Under the pieces are notes generated by a model, which made no database searches, was not told the DNA's origin, and saw nothing but the letters and a program-made list of their open reading frames with translations. From the NCBI GenBank assembly GCA_947627955.1, contig CANQXZ010000002.1:1-64000 (forward strand): a stretch of DNA of 64,000 nucleotides. Direction: 5' to 3'. This document shows positions 11,254 through 18,942 of this stretch, one piece after another (position 1 is the stretch's first letter; every line of letters starts with the position of its first letter). The position numbers and the translations under genes were made by a program. Source of the stretch: an uncultured Clostridia bacterium (lineage in GTDB: Bacteria > Bacillota > Clostridia > Christensenellales > Borkfalkiaceae).

Positions 11254-12201
11254 ATGATCAAATTCGACATTTACTGCGATTCGGGCGCGAATATCCCCTA
11301 CGACATCATAAAGGAGCGCGACATTAAGGTCATCCCCTATTACTTCACGGTGGACGGCGTTGAAAAGTGCTGCTATGAGGAGGGGCGCGGCTTCGAGAAC
11401 ATCGCAAAGGAATTTTACACAAAGGTGCGCGAGGGCGCGGAGGTCAAGACTTCCCTTCTCGGCGCGCAGAGATTCATAGAGGCGGTGATGCCCTCCCTCG
11501 ACAGCGGGCGCGACGTGCTGATAACTGTGATCTCCTCGGGGATAAGCGGGACGTACAATCAGGCTCTCGAAGCCAAGAGGCAGCTCGAAAAGGCGTATCC
11601 CGAGAGGAAGATAGCCGTGTGCGACAGCGCAAACGCCTCCATGGGCGAGGGCTTGCAGGTCTTGAAAGCGTGCGATCTGCGCGACATGGGTGAGGACGTT
11701 TCGGCTTGCGCCGAGTGGATAGAGAACAACCGCTATAAGATAAACAGCTTCCTCACGGTGGGCGATCTGAAATACCTCAAAAAGAGCGGCAGGATCTCCG
11801 CCACTCTTGCCATCGCGGGCACCATACTCAACATAAAACCCGTGCTCACCGCCGACGGCGGAGCAAACGCGAAGATAGTGTTCTTCTCCAAGGAGAGGGG
11901 CAGGAAGCGGGCGTTGCAGGCGCTGGCGGAGAACTTCTCCCTGAACGCCGTCGAGCCCGAAAACCAGACGGTAGCCATCTGTCATGCGGACTGCGCGGAG
12001 GACGCCGAAACGCTCGCCCAAATGATAAGGGAGCGGGGCGCGCGCGACGTGATAACGGAGTACTACGACCTCTGCACAGGCTCGCACGTGGGACCGGGGA
12101 CGGTTGCCCTCTTCTTCTACGGGAAGGACCGCCAGACGGGCGTAAAGCCCAAGACGGGCATCCTCGCCCATCTAAAAAAAACCGCAAAGCAGACGAACTG
12201 A
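11254..12201 (+). CDS. DegV family fatty-acid-binding protein
   Basis: 315 residues. It matches the DegV/FakB fold: an N-terminal DIYCDSGANIPYD strand-loop, SSGISGTYNQALEAK (fatty-acid carboxylate-binding loop) near 92-106, and a GDLKYLKKSGRIS motif near 170. FakB proteins present fatty acids to the kinase FakA for incorporation into phospholipid. No fakA is in the window, so the partner is inferred. The start has CGGAG 5-6 nt upstream. It is a single gene ending in a long shared hairpin. Confidence 0.92.
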   Translation: MIKFDIYCDSGANIPYDIIKERDIKVIPYYFTVDGVEKCCYEEGRGFENIAKEFYTKVREGAEVKTSLLGAQRFIEAVMPSLDSGRDVLITVISSGISGTYNQALEAKRQLEKAYPERKIAVCDSANASMGEGLQVLKACDLRDMGEDVSACAEWIENNRYKINSFLTVGDLKYLKKSGRISATLAIAGTILNIKPVLTADGGANAKIVFFSKERGRKRALQALAENFSLNAVEPENQTVAICHADCAEDAETLAQMIRERGARDVITEYYDLCTGSHVGPGTVALFFYGKDRQTGVKPKTGILAHLKKTAKQTN

Positions 12202-12222
12202 AAGGCAGAAAAAGATTTAAAT

Positions 12223-12267
12223 AGAGAGATAATCGGCAAACCTTACGGGTTTGCCGATTATCTCTCT
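12223..12267. terminator. Bidirectional terminator between convergent genes
   Basis: Nearly perfect 20 bp stem (AGAGAGATAATCGGCAAACC and its complement) with a 4-5 nt loop. It serves the DegV gene on + and the phosphatase gene on -. Confidence 0.75.
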
Positions 12268-12753
12268 TCAGTGGCGCGCGTCATAGCCGAGCGCCTCCTT
12301 TTTTTCTTTCAGGATATATTCCAGAAACGCCGCGCACCCCCGCTCTATGTCCGAATAGGCGCGTTCGAAGTCGCGGGTGTACCAAGGGTCGGAAACGTCG
12401 TTTGCCGAGGAGGCGAAAGAGAGCAATTTGAAGATCTTTTCGCCGAACCTGCCGCCAGTGAGCCGCAAAACGTCGAAGAGGTTAGAGGAGTCCATGACGA
12501 GAATATAGTCGCAATTTATCACGTCGGAGAGCGAGAGCTGTTTAGCCCTGTGCTCCCCCGCTATCCCGTGCGCCGCGAGCGTGCGCGCCGCGGGGGGATA
12601 TATCGGGTTGCCCTCCTCGCAGTCGGAAGTGCCGCGCGACGATACGCGGAAGCTGAGGGAAAGCCCCCTCTCCGCCAACATCTTTTCAAAGAGCAGTTCA
12701 GCCGTCGGGGAACGGCAGATATTCCCGAGGCATACAAAGCATACGGAGATCAT
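12268..12753 (-). CDS. Low-molecular-weight protein-tyrosine phosphatase
   Basis: 161 residues. The P-loop is Cys8-LGNIC-Arg14-Ser15 (CX5RS) at the N terminus, and the general-acid loop is Asp122-Pro-Trp-Tyr. These are complete LMW-PTP signatures, so the enzyme should be active on phosphotyrosine or phosphoarginine. An arsenate reductase role is less likely given the DPWY loop. It starts directly after the stop codon of the LOG-family gene, so the two are co-transcribed. Confidence 0.9.
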   Translation of the reverse strand: MISVCFVCLGNICRSPTAELLFEKMLAERGLSLSFRVSSRGTSDCEEGNPIYPPAARTLAAHGIAGEHRAKQLSLSDVINCDYILVMDSSNLFDVLRLTGGRFGEKIFKLLSFASSANDVSDPWYTRDFERAYSDIERGCAAFLEYILKEKKEALGYDARH

Positions 12754-13338
12754 TCAGTCGCCTATCTTCAACTTCTGCCAAGGCGTGCCGTCGGGCTTAT
12801 AGCTCTCGATATAGTCGAGTATCTCGTCCGCCGAGGAGAAATATGTGTACATTTCGTAGCACTTGAACGTTATGAACGCCCGCTCCGTGACCTCTTTCAT
12901 GAACTTTTCGAGGTTGTCGTAGTAGCCGTCTATGTTGTAGATGGCTATCGCCTTTGTGTGGCGCCCGAGCTGCTTTAAGGTGAGCACCTCGAAGAATTCC
13001 TCAAAGGTGCCTATGCCGCCCGGCACGATTATAAAGGCGTCGGCGGCGTCCTCCATCTGCCGCTTGCGCTCGGACATGGTGTCGGTATAAGTGACCTCGT
13101 CGCACCCGCCGTAGAGCTGTTCCACTCCCTCCTCCTCGAAAAAAGTGGGGATAACGCCGTGGATATATCCGCCTCCCCTCTTCACGCCGCGCGCGGCGGC
13201 GCCCATGAGCCCCGTCGCCCCGCACCCGAACACGAGCGAGTGCCCGCGGCGGGCGAGCTTTTCGCCCAGATCCTCAACTGCCGCGATATATTTATTGTCG
13301 ATATGTGCGCTCGAAGCGCCGAAAACGCAGATCTTCAT
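12754..13338 (-). CDS. LOG-family (TIGR00730) nucleotide phosphoribohydrolase
   Basis: 194 residues, Rossmann fold. It contains GCGATGLMGAAARG near 38-51 and the PGGIGTFEE motif at 106-114 typical of cytokinin riboside 5'-monophosphate phosphoribohydrolases. In bacteria such proteins cleave AMP-like nucleotides to the base and ribose 5-phosphate; the physiological substrate is unknown. It has its own promoter and CGGAG before the ATG, and is followed without a gap by the phosphatase gene. Confidence 0.9.
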   Translation of the reverse strand: MKICVFGASSAHIDNKYIAAVEDLGEKLARRGHSLVFGCGATGLMGAAARGVKRGGGYIHGVIPTFFEEEGVEQLYGGCDEVTYTDTMSERKRQMEDAADAFIIVPGGIGTFEEFFEVLTLKQLGRHTKAIAIYNIDGYYDNLEKFMKEVTERAFITFKCYEMYTYFSSADEILDYIESYKPDGTPWQKLKIGD

Positions 13339-13366
13339 GGTAACTCCGTCAATACATTCTTATATC

Positions 13367-13395
13367 ATTATATCCTTTCAGCGCGGGATTGTCAA
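13367..13395 (-). promoter_or_regulatory. Promoter of the LOG-family gene
   Basis: Minus strand: TTGACA, 17 bp, TATAAT, with a leader of about 20 nt. Confidence 0.85.
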
Positions 13396-13458
13396 TACGG
13401 CGCGGCAATCATTACCACCTTTCTGCCGCATAGACGTGGTAAAACCTCGTCCACCAGC

Positions 13459-13519
13459 AAGCCCTACGGGCTTCGGTACGACGGGACGCAAAGCCCCAAT
13501 CGTAAATTCCCGTCCACCA
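13459..13519 (+). repeat. 61 bp direct repeat, copy 1
   Basis: Begins with the hairpin AAGCCCTACGGGCTT and ends with CCCGTCCACCA. It is identical to the copy at 13596-13656 except for one G/A difference. Confidence 0.9.
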
Positions 13520-13595
13520 CAGAGCCCAGACTGCAACGCAGTCTGGGGAACCTAATAAAGTATTGCGCCGCATATGCTGCAAATAGTGGACGAGT

Positions 13596-13656
13596 AAGCC
13601 CTACGGGCTTCGGTACGACGGGACACAAAGCCCCAATCGTAAATTCCCGTCCACCA
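13596..13656 (+). repeat. 61 bp direct repeat, copy 2
   Basis: Second copy, 137 bp downstream of the first. Confidence 0.9.
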
Positions 13657-13691
13657 GCAAGCCCCCGACCGCGATGCGGTCGGGGGCTTGC

Positions 13692-14077
13692 TGGTGGACG
13701 AGTCGGGACTTGCACCCGAGTCTTACGGAAATAAAAAGAGCTTTCTACATACTTATTCCGCCTTTATGCTTGACCCGCGCCTCCCGACGGACGGGGATAC
13801 GCGGGGGCATGCCCCGAAAAATTTCGCACGGGCGCCGCGTGGCAATACGGCGCATGCGCTATCCGTTTAAACGACGCCCGATCCCGCCAACGGAGAACGG
13901 ATACGGACGGACCGCTTTAAGTTAAGCGGCGCAGGCGGCAAGGCTGACCCTCGAAGGGAAAGCCACTACCTTTTCAGATTTTTTATCTGCGTTTGAATTT
14001 AAGTTACGTTTTAACGAAGCCGTACCTTCGGTATGCTTTTCTCTCTCTCACGCCGCAATCGAATCTGAAACTCGCCC
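13692..14077 (-). ncRNA. ssrA: tmRNA (10Sa RNA)
   Basis: 386 nt ribosome-rescue RNA, partner of SmpB (47,763). The 5' end GGGCGAG pairs with 3' CTCGTCC (one G-U), followed by encoded ACCA. The D-arm equivalent contains GATTCGA. The 3' part has the conserved AAGTATGTAGAAAG block and a TCGGG/CCCGA T-stem. The T-loop is TGCAAGT, with G where U55 is normally found. The reading frame closes with a stop in a hairpin CCGCTTAACTTAAAGCGG, the usual helix 5 arrangement. Unlike many Bacillota, it is not next to smpB. Confidence 0.95.
13922..13990 (-). other. Predicted tmRNA tag reading frame
   Basis: Taking GCA at 13990-13988 as resume codon gives 22 codons before TAA. The peptide begins ADKKSEKVVA, continues FPSR, and ends VSLAACAA. 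It is long, and its end is unusual next to the common -ALAA. The resume codon is placed by analogy with clostridial tags that begin Ala-Asp, so the N-terminal end is less certain than the frame and stop. Confidence 0.65.
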
Positions 14078-14112
14078 GCGGGCAGAAAGCGCGGATACCT
14101 CCGCACTCTTAC

Positions 14113-14142
14113 ATTATATATTGCCGCAGACAAAAAAATCAA
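14113..14142 (-). promoter_or_regulatory. Promoter of ssrA
   Basis: Minus strand: TTGATT, 18 bp, TATAAT. It gives a 5' leader of roughly 30 nt to be removed by RNase P. Confidence 0.75.
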
Positions 14143-14162
14143 GCGGTTTAATTTGATTTTTA

Positions 14163-14190
14163 TTGACATTTTTTATCAAATGCTTACAAT
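14163..14190 (+). promoter_or_regulatory. Promoter of fruK, apparently leaderless
   Basis: TTGACA, 16 bp, TACAAT; nine nt separate the -10 box from the ATG at 14200, with no Shine-Dalgarno sequence between. Confidence 0.75.
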
Positions 14191-14199
14191 TGATTATAT

Positions 14200-15111
14200 A
14201 TGATCTACACTGTTACGTTTAATCCGTCATTGGATTATTATGTAAAAGTGAATAACATCAAGAGCGGCATCGTCAACCGCACCACAGCCGAAAGGCTTGC
14301 CGTGGGCGGCAAGGGGCTGAACGTTTCGCTCGCGCTAAAAGAACTGGGCGACGAGACGTACGCCCTCGGGTTCGTTGCGGGCTTTACGGGGAAGTATATC
14401 CGCGAAAAGGTGATACAGCTCGGGCTTGAGCACGACTTTATAGAGGTCTCGGGGCAGAGCCGCATAAACGTTAAGGTCAGAAGCAACACGGAAACGGACA
14501 TAAACGGCACGGGCGCCGAAATTTACCAGAACGACATAAACAAGCTCGTAAAAAAGCTGAAAGCCCTCCTGAAAGAGGGAGATTGGCTCGTGGTGTGCGG
14601 GAGCGTTCCCTCCACACTCGGCTGTACGACGTACGCCGATATGTTCAAAAAGCTGAAACAGATAAAGGGCGTGAACCTCGTTGTGGACGCCTCGGGGAGG
14701 CTCCTCACCGAAACGCTGAAATACAAGCCCTTTTTTATAAAGCCGAACATATACGAGATGTGCGAGATATTCGGGCTGAACACAGTGCCCGATATGGAGG
14801 GCATCTTCGCCTGCGCGCGCGAATTGCAGGATATGGGCGCGCGGAACGTGATAGTTTCCATGGGCAGTTCGGGAGCGGCGATGGTGACCGAGACGAAGCA
14901 GTCCATGTATGTCCGCGCGGCGCGCGGGCAGGTGGTGAACTCCGTGGGCGCGGGCGATTCCATGGTGGCGGGGTTCATACACGAATATCTGCGTTCGGGC
15001 AACTATTTTTCCGCGCTCAACTTCGCCGCCGCGGCGGGGAGCGCGTGCGCGTTCACCAAAAACCTCGCGACGAAGGAACAGATAGAATACGTTGAGAGCC
15101 TGATGCTATGA
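14200..15111 (+). CDS. fruK: 1-phosphofructokinase (PfkB family)
   Basis: 303 residues. Phosphorylates fructose 1-phosphate (or tagatose 6-phosphate, LacC-type) to the bisphosphate. It shows the PfkB signatures GGKGLN at 36-41 and GAGDSMVAGF at 250-259 with catalytic Asp253. TFNPSLDYYV at the N terminus is characteristic of the FruK/LacC branch. It stands at the head of a + strand run, overlapping the next gene by 4 nt. No fructose PTS gene is adjacent, so sugar specificity is inferred from the family. Confidence 0.88.
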   Translation: MIYTVTFNPSLDYYVKVNNIKSGIVNRTTAERLAVGGKGLNVSLALKELGDETYALGFVAGFTGKYIREKVIQLGLEHDFIEVSGQSRINVKVRSNTETDINGTGAEIYQNDINKLVKKLKALLKEGDWLVVCGSVPSTLGCTTYADMFKKLKQIKGVNLVVDASGRLLTETLKYKPFFIKPNIYEMCEIFGLNTVPDMEGIFACARELQDMGARNVIVSMGSSGAAMVTETKQSMYVRAARGQVVNSVGAGDSMVAGFIHEYLRSGNYFSALNFAAAAGSACAFTKNLATKEQIEYVESLML

Positions 15112-15581
15112 CGACGGTCTACATGCTCGCAGCGGACGGCGCGCACGAAGAACTTGAAAGACTGCTCTCGGAATATCTGCGCCGCCCCTTTTCCATCGAA
15201 AAAACCGCCGCGGGGAAGCCGTATATCGCCGGCGACCCCGTTTATTTTTCACTCGCGCACAGCGGCGGCAGGGCGGCGGCGGCGATCTCCGACAAGCCGT
15301 GCGGGATTGATCTCGAACTCTACGGGCGGGGGATATGCCGCGCCGTCATGGGGGCGTTCAGCGACAGAGAACGCGCGGAAATTTCGGGCGAAAGGGAATT
15401 TTTGAGGCACTGGACGGCGCGCGAGGCGTACGTCAAGATGCTCGGCGGAAACATATTCGGCGCGCTGAAACGCACCGAATTTTCAAAGGGAAAGCTCTAC
15501 GACGGCGGAAAAGCCGCCGATGCCGAAATAGTGTTTTACGAATTGGGATACGGCGTAGCCGCCCTCTGCAAGGAGAAATGA
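15108..15581 (+). CDS. 4'-phosphopantetheinyl transferase (Sfp/AcpT type)
   Basis: 157 residues, shorter than Sfp. It moves phosphopantetheine from CoA onto carrier proteins. The diagnostic motifs are present: FSLAHS (47-52), GIDLE (66-70, Mg-binding) and WTAREAYVK (102-110). It overlaps fruK by 4 nt (ATGA) and is followed closely by the nucleosidase gene. No polyketide or non-ribosomal peptide synthetase is nearby, so it may serve the fatty-acid carrier protein or a distant cluster. Confidence 0.88.
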   Translation: MTTVYMLAADGAHEELERLLSEYLRRPFSIEKTAAGKPYIAGDPVYFSLAHSGGRAAAAISDKPCGIDLELYGRGICRAVMGAFSDRERAEISGEREFLRHWTAREAYVKMLGGNIFGALKRTEFSKGKLYDGGKAADAEIVFYELGYGVAALCKEK

Positions 15582-15583
15582 TT

Positions 15584-16240
15584 ATGAAGTGCTTTGTCAT
15601 AGCCTTAAAAAACGAGGCTGAGCCCGTGCTCTCCGCAATGGAAAACGTGACGGAGACCTCGGCGTACGGCAAAAAGATATATACGGGCAGGCTCTACGGC
15701 ATGGAAACAGCCGTCGTGTTGTGCGGCGTGGGCAAGGCGAACGCGGCGAGCGCGGCGCAGCTTGCGATAGACCGCTTTTCGCCCGAAGCGATAATAAATG
15801 TAGGCAACGCGGGCGGGCTGTGCGGGGATATGCGTGCGGGAGATATCTACGCCGTATCCGCCGCCGTGCAGTACGACTTCGACCTGACCCAGCCGAACGG
15901 CGGCGCGCCCGGAACGCTCGACGAGTTCGAGGAGAACTATCTCCCCCTCTCCGTCGCCGCGGGCTTTATGACCGTGAAGTGCGGCACGGGGGACCGCTTC
16001 AACGACAGCCGCGAAGACTTTCTTCTGCTCACCGAAGTCCTCGGGGCGCAGGTGCGCGAGATGGAACTCGGGGCGATAGCGCAGGTTTGCGTCCACGCGG
16101 GCGTGAAGTGCTACGCCTTCAAGGCGGTTTCCGACGTGGCGGGGAGCGGCTCCACCACGGAACAGTACAGGGCAAACCTGCAAAAGTGCGCTTTGGCATT
16201 GAGCGGCGCGCTGGAAAAAATAGTAAAGGGCTCGGTGTGA
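15584..16240 (+). CDS. 5'-methylthioadenosine/S-adenosylhomocysteine nucleosidase family protein
   Basis: 218 residues, phosphorylase/nucleosidase superfamily. It would cleave MTA or SAH to adenine, recycling methyl-cycle by-products. Supporting motifs are a GVGKANAASAAQ loop, VREMELGAIAQVC (ribose-binding Glu region) and AVSDVAG (catalytic Asp). Start chosen at 15584, where AAGGAG has 8 nt spacing; the ATG at 15578 is too close to it. It is part of the fruK-PPTase-nucleosidase-ung run. Confidence 0.85.
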   Translation: MKCFVIALKNEAEPVLSAMENVTETSAYGKKIYTGRLYGMETAVVLCGVGKANAASAAQLAIDRFSPEAIINVGNAGGLCGDMRAGDIYAVSAAVQYDFDLTQPNGGAPGTLDEFEENYLPLSVAAGFMTVKCGTGDRFNDSREDFLLLTEVLGAQVREMELGAIAQVCVHAGVKCYAFKAVSDVAGSGSTTEQYRANLQKCALALSGALEKIVKGSV

Positions 16241-16241
16241 A

Positions 16242-16910
16242 ATGATACCTCTCGGCGGCGGATGGGACGAACTGCTCTCCCCTCTCTTTTCGGACGAAAA
16301 ATACTCAAAGATCCGCGAATTTTTAAAGTACGAATATTCCCACTATACCGTATATCCCGACATGTACGACCTGTATAACTGTTTCAGGTTCACGCCGCTC
16401 GGCGGACTGAAAGCGGTCATACTCGGGCAGGACCCCTATCACGAACCGGGGCAGGCGCACGGGCTGTGTTTTTCGGTGCGGGCGGGCGTGCCTCTCCCTC
16501 CCTCCCTGCAAAATATTTTCAGGGAGATCGGGAACGAACTCGGCATTGACGAACCCGCCTCGGGAGATCTGACAAAGTGGGCGAAGGAGGGCGTACTCCT
16601 CTTAAACACCACCCTCACCGTGCGCGAACACCTCGCCAACAGCCACTCCAAGTGCGGCTGGGCATGGTTCACGGACGGGGTGATAAGGCTGATAAGCGAA
16701 AACACGCGCAATACCGTATTTCTGCTGTGGGGCGGAAACGCGAGGAGCAAAGCCCCCCTTATAGACTGCTCCAAACATCTCGTGCTGCAATGCGCGCACC
16801 CATCGCCCCTCTCGGCGTACAACGGATTTTTCGGGTGCGGACACTTTATAAAGACAAACGAATACCTTACGGCGCACGGCAAAGGCGCCATAGACTGGAA
16901 TTTAAACTGA
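16242..16910 (+). CDS. ung: Uracil-DNA glycosylase
   Basis: 222 residues, family 1 UDG. Removes uracil from DNA to start base-excision repair. The water-activating loop GQDPYH is at 62-67 and the DNA-intercalation loop HPSPLSA at 186-192, both complete. It begins 2 nt after the previous stop. Confidence 0.96.
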   Translation: MIPLGGGWDELLSPLFSDEKYSKIREFLKYEYSHYTVYPDMYDLYNCFRFTPLGGLKAVILGQDPYHEPGQAHGLCFSVRAGVPLPPSLQNIFREIGNELGIDEPASGDLTKWAKEGVLLLNTTLTVREHLANSHSKCGWAWFTDGVIRLISENTRNTVFLLWGGNARSKAPLIDCSKHLVLQCAHPSPLSAYNGFFGCGHFIKTNEYLTAHGKGAIDWNLN

Positions 16911-16922
16911 AAAGGTGAAATC

Positions 16923-18134
16923 ATGAAATACCTCGTGGTACTCGGCGACGGAATGGCGGACAAAAAACTCAAAGAGCTGGGCGGAAAGACCTGCCTCGAA
17001 GCCGCCTCCACCCCCAATCTCGATAGACTTGCACCCCACTCGGAAGTGGGGCTGTGCAAGACCGTTCCCGACGGAATGAAACCCGGTTCGGACGTGGCTA
17101 ACATGTCCGTTTTGGGCTTCGACCCCAAGAAGTTCTACACGGGCCGCTCCCCCCTCGAAGCCGTTTCGATGGGCATAGAGCTCTCCCCCACGGACGTGAC
17201 GCTGAGGTGCAACCTCGTCACCCTCTCGGAGGACGAACCGTACGGGGAGAAGATAATGAAGGACTATTCCGCGGGGGAGATAACCACCGCGGAGGCGCGC
17301 GAGCTGATAGAATTTCTGAAAAAGAGCTTCGACGACGAAAAGTTCACCCTCTACCCCGGGATATCGTACAGACACTGCCTTGTGGTGAAAGACGGCGTCT
17401 GCGGGCACACGCTGACCCCTCCCCACGACATTTCGGACAGACCCGTGACGGGGCACCTTCCCAAGGGGGAATGCGGGGAGATATATCTTGACATGATGAA
17501 GAAAAGCTATGAGCTCTTAAAGGACCACCCCGTGAACATAAAGCGGATAAAAGAGGGCAAAAATCCCGCCAACTCCATATGGCTGTGGGGCGAGGGCACA
17601 AAGCCCGCGATAGACGGCTTTTACGAAACGCGCAGGCTGAAAGGCGGGATAATCTCCGCGGTCGACCTCGTGAGGGGCATAGGCATGCTCGCGGGAATGG
17701 AGCTCATCGACGTGCCCGGGGCGACGGGCGATTACAGGACGGATTTTGCGGCGAAAGCCAACGCCGCATGCGACAAGCTCCTTTCGGGCGGGCTCGACTA
17801 CGTGTATATCCACATGGAAGCCGCCGACGAATGCGGGCACCACGGCGATCACGTGCACAAGGTGTATTCGGTGGAGAAGATAGACAAAGACGTAGTGGGC
17901 ACGATATTGAAGCGCATGGAGGGCACCCCCTTCGCGATGCTCGTGTGCCCCGACCACCCCACTCCCTGCGCCTTAAAGACGCACACCTCCGACCCCATCC
18001 CCTATCTGATCTATACCAATACGGCGGACCTCAGCAACGGGGCGGCGCGCTACACCGAGGACGAGGCGGCGGCGACGGGCGAATATCTGCCCGAGGGCAG
18101 GCTGCTCACGGACAGACTTTTAAAAATATGCTGA
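16923..18134 (+). CDS. Archaeal-type cofactor-independent phosphoglycerate mutase homologue (possible homoserine kinase analogue)
   Basis: 403 residues, alkaline-phosphatase superfamily, COG3635 type. The N-terminal VVLGDGMADKKLKELGG and the GSDVANMSVLGFDP loop with the catalytic Ser are clear, as are metal ligands in HMEAADECGHHGD and CPDHPTPC. A standard gpmI lies at 42,708, so this copy may not be needed for glycolysis. Related proteins have been annotated in genome-context work as functional analogues of homoserine kinase. The choice between these roles is open. Confidence 0.85.
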   Translation: MKYLVVLGDGMADKKLKELGGKTCLEAASTPNLDRLAPHSEVGLCKTVPDGMKPGSDVANMSVLGFDPKKFYTGRSPLEAVSMGIELSPTDVTLRCNLVTLSEDEPYGEKIMKDYSAGEITTAEARELIEFLKKSFDDEKFTLYPGISYRHCLVVKDGVCGHTLTPPHDISDRPVTGHLPKGECGEIYLDMMKKSYELLKDHPVNIKRIKEGKNPANSIWLWGEGTKPAIDGFYETRRLKGGIISAVDLVRGIGMLAGMELIDVPGATGDYRTDFAAKANAACDKLLSGGLDYVYIHMEAADECGHHGDHVHKVYSVEKIDKDVVGTILKRMEGTPFAMLVCPDHPTPCALKTHTSDPIPYLIYTNTADLSNGAARYTEDEAAATGEYLPEGRLLTDRLLKIC

Positions 18135-18147
18135 AAGCGGCGCTGAC

Positions 18148-18885
18148 ATGATAAGAAATATCCCTCTCGGCGAAAGTTTTACCGCCCTCCCGATAGCGCA
18201 CCGCGGGCTGCATTCCGCCGGCGTTTTTGAAAATACGGCGGAGGCATACCGCCTCGCCGCCGAAAAGGGCTACGGGATAGAGCTCGACGTGCGGCTTTTA
18301 AAGGACGGTAAGCTCGCATGCGTGCACGACGGCTCTTTAAAAAGGCTGACGGGGCTGGACGTCGCCGCGGAGAGCCTCACGTCTGAAGAGATAGGCGCGC
18401 TGACCCTCCCCGACGGCAGCCATATCCCGCTGTTCGAGGACGTTTTGCGGCTCGTGGACGGGCGGGCTCCCATACTCGCGGAGCTGAAAACGGGCGAGAA
18501 GTTCGAAAGGGCTTCCGCCGACGCGCTGCTCTCGGCGCTTGAAAACTATCCCCGCAAGGACTTGATAGCCCTGCAATCCTTTCACCCGTTCGCGGTGAAA
18601 TATCTCAAAGAGCACACCGCGGACTTCCCGTGCGGCATACTCTCCTCCTGCGAGCTTGGCAAACGCCCCAAATGGGAGACATATCTCCTCAAAAGCCTGT
18701 CCCTCTACGGCTTTATCCACGCGGACTTCATCTCCTACGACGTAAACTTCCTGCCAAACCCGTATGTGCTGAAAAAGAGAAAAAAGGGCGCGGCGGTGCT
18801 CGCGTGGACGGTGGATTCGGGCGAAAAAATGCGCACGGCAAGAAGCTGTGCGGACAACATCATATTCGAAGGCGTTACGCCTTGA
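18148..18885 (+). CDS. Glycerophosphodiester phosphodiesterase family protein
   Basis: 245 residues, GDPD TIM barrel. Hydrolyses glycerophosphodiesters to glycerol 3-phosphate and an alcohol. Catalytic and metal residues are visible in IAHRGLHSAGVFENT, GIELDVRLLKDGKLACVHD and LAELKTG. It has no signal peptide, so it is cytoplasmic. It ends the + strand run and is followed by a bidirectional terminator. Confidence 0.93.
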   Translation: MIRNIPLGESFTALPIAHRGLHSAGVFENTAEAYRLAAEKGYGIELDVRLLKDGKLACVHDGSLKRLTGLDVAAESLTSEEIGALTLPDGSHIPLFEDVLRLVDGRAPILAELKTGEKFERASADALLSALENYPRKDLIALQSFHPFAVKYLKEHTADFPCGILSSCELGKRPKWETYLLKSLSLYGFIHADFISYDVNFLPNPYVLKKRKKGAAVLAWTVDSGEKMRTARSCADNIIFEGVTP

Positions 18886-18899
18886 AAAAACGCAAAAAA

Positions 18900-18942
18900 G
18901 GGGCGCGGCGGCAATTTTATTTGCCGCCGCGCCTTTAATTTT
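18900..18942. terminator. Bidirectional terminator
   Basis: GGCGCGGCGGCAA / TTGCCGCCGCGCC stem with a 5-6 nt loop, A run on the left and T run on the right; shared by the GDPD gene (+) and engB (-). Confidence 0.88.

Larger units (their letters stand above)
13446..13702. repeat. Repeat cluster abutting the tmRNA 3' end, bounded by 19 bp inverted repeats
   Basis: CTCGTCCACCAGCAAGCCC at 13446-13464 recurs inverted at 13684-13702, where it includes the last 11 nt of the tmRNA. Inside lie two copies of a 61 bp direct repeat, and each is followed by its own hairpin (CCAGACTG/CAGTCTGG and CCCCCGACCGC/GCGGTCGGGGG). The tmRNA terminal CGTCCACCA occurs in + orientation at 13449, 13511 and 13648, opposite to the tmRNA itself. 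I find no convincing protein-coding gene here. The GC-rich hairpin at 13661-13690 may help end tmRNA transcription, although no T run follows. Confidence 0.8.

Noticed and set aside
13446-13702. CRISPR array
   Set aside because: Only two copies of a 61 bp unit and several unlike hairpins, with no regular spacers and no cas genes.
13159-13734. Protein-coding frames through the ssrA repeat cluster
   Set aside because: They are made of repeated hairpin sequence, have no ribosome-binding site and run into the tmRNA.
13690-13740. A tRNA on the minus strand, suggested by GGGTGCAAGTCCC followed by CCA
   Set aside because: The pairing 5' acceptor strand is about 380 nt away, and the intervening sequence has the tmRNA signatures, so it is the end of ssrA.
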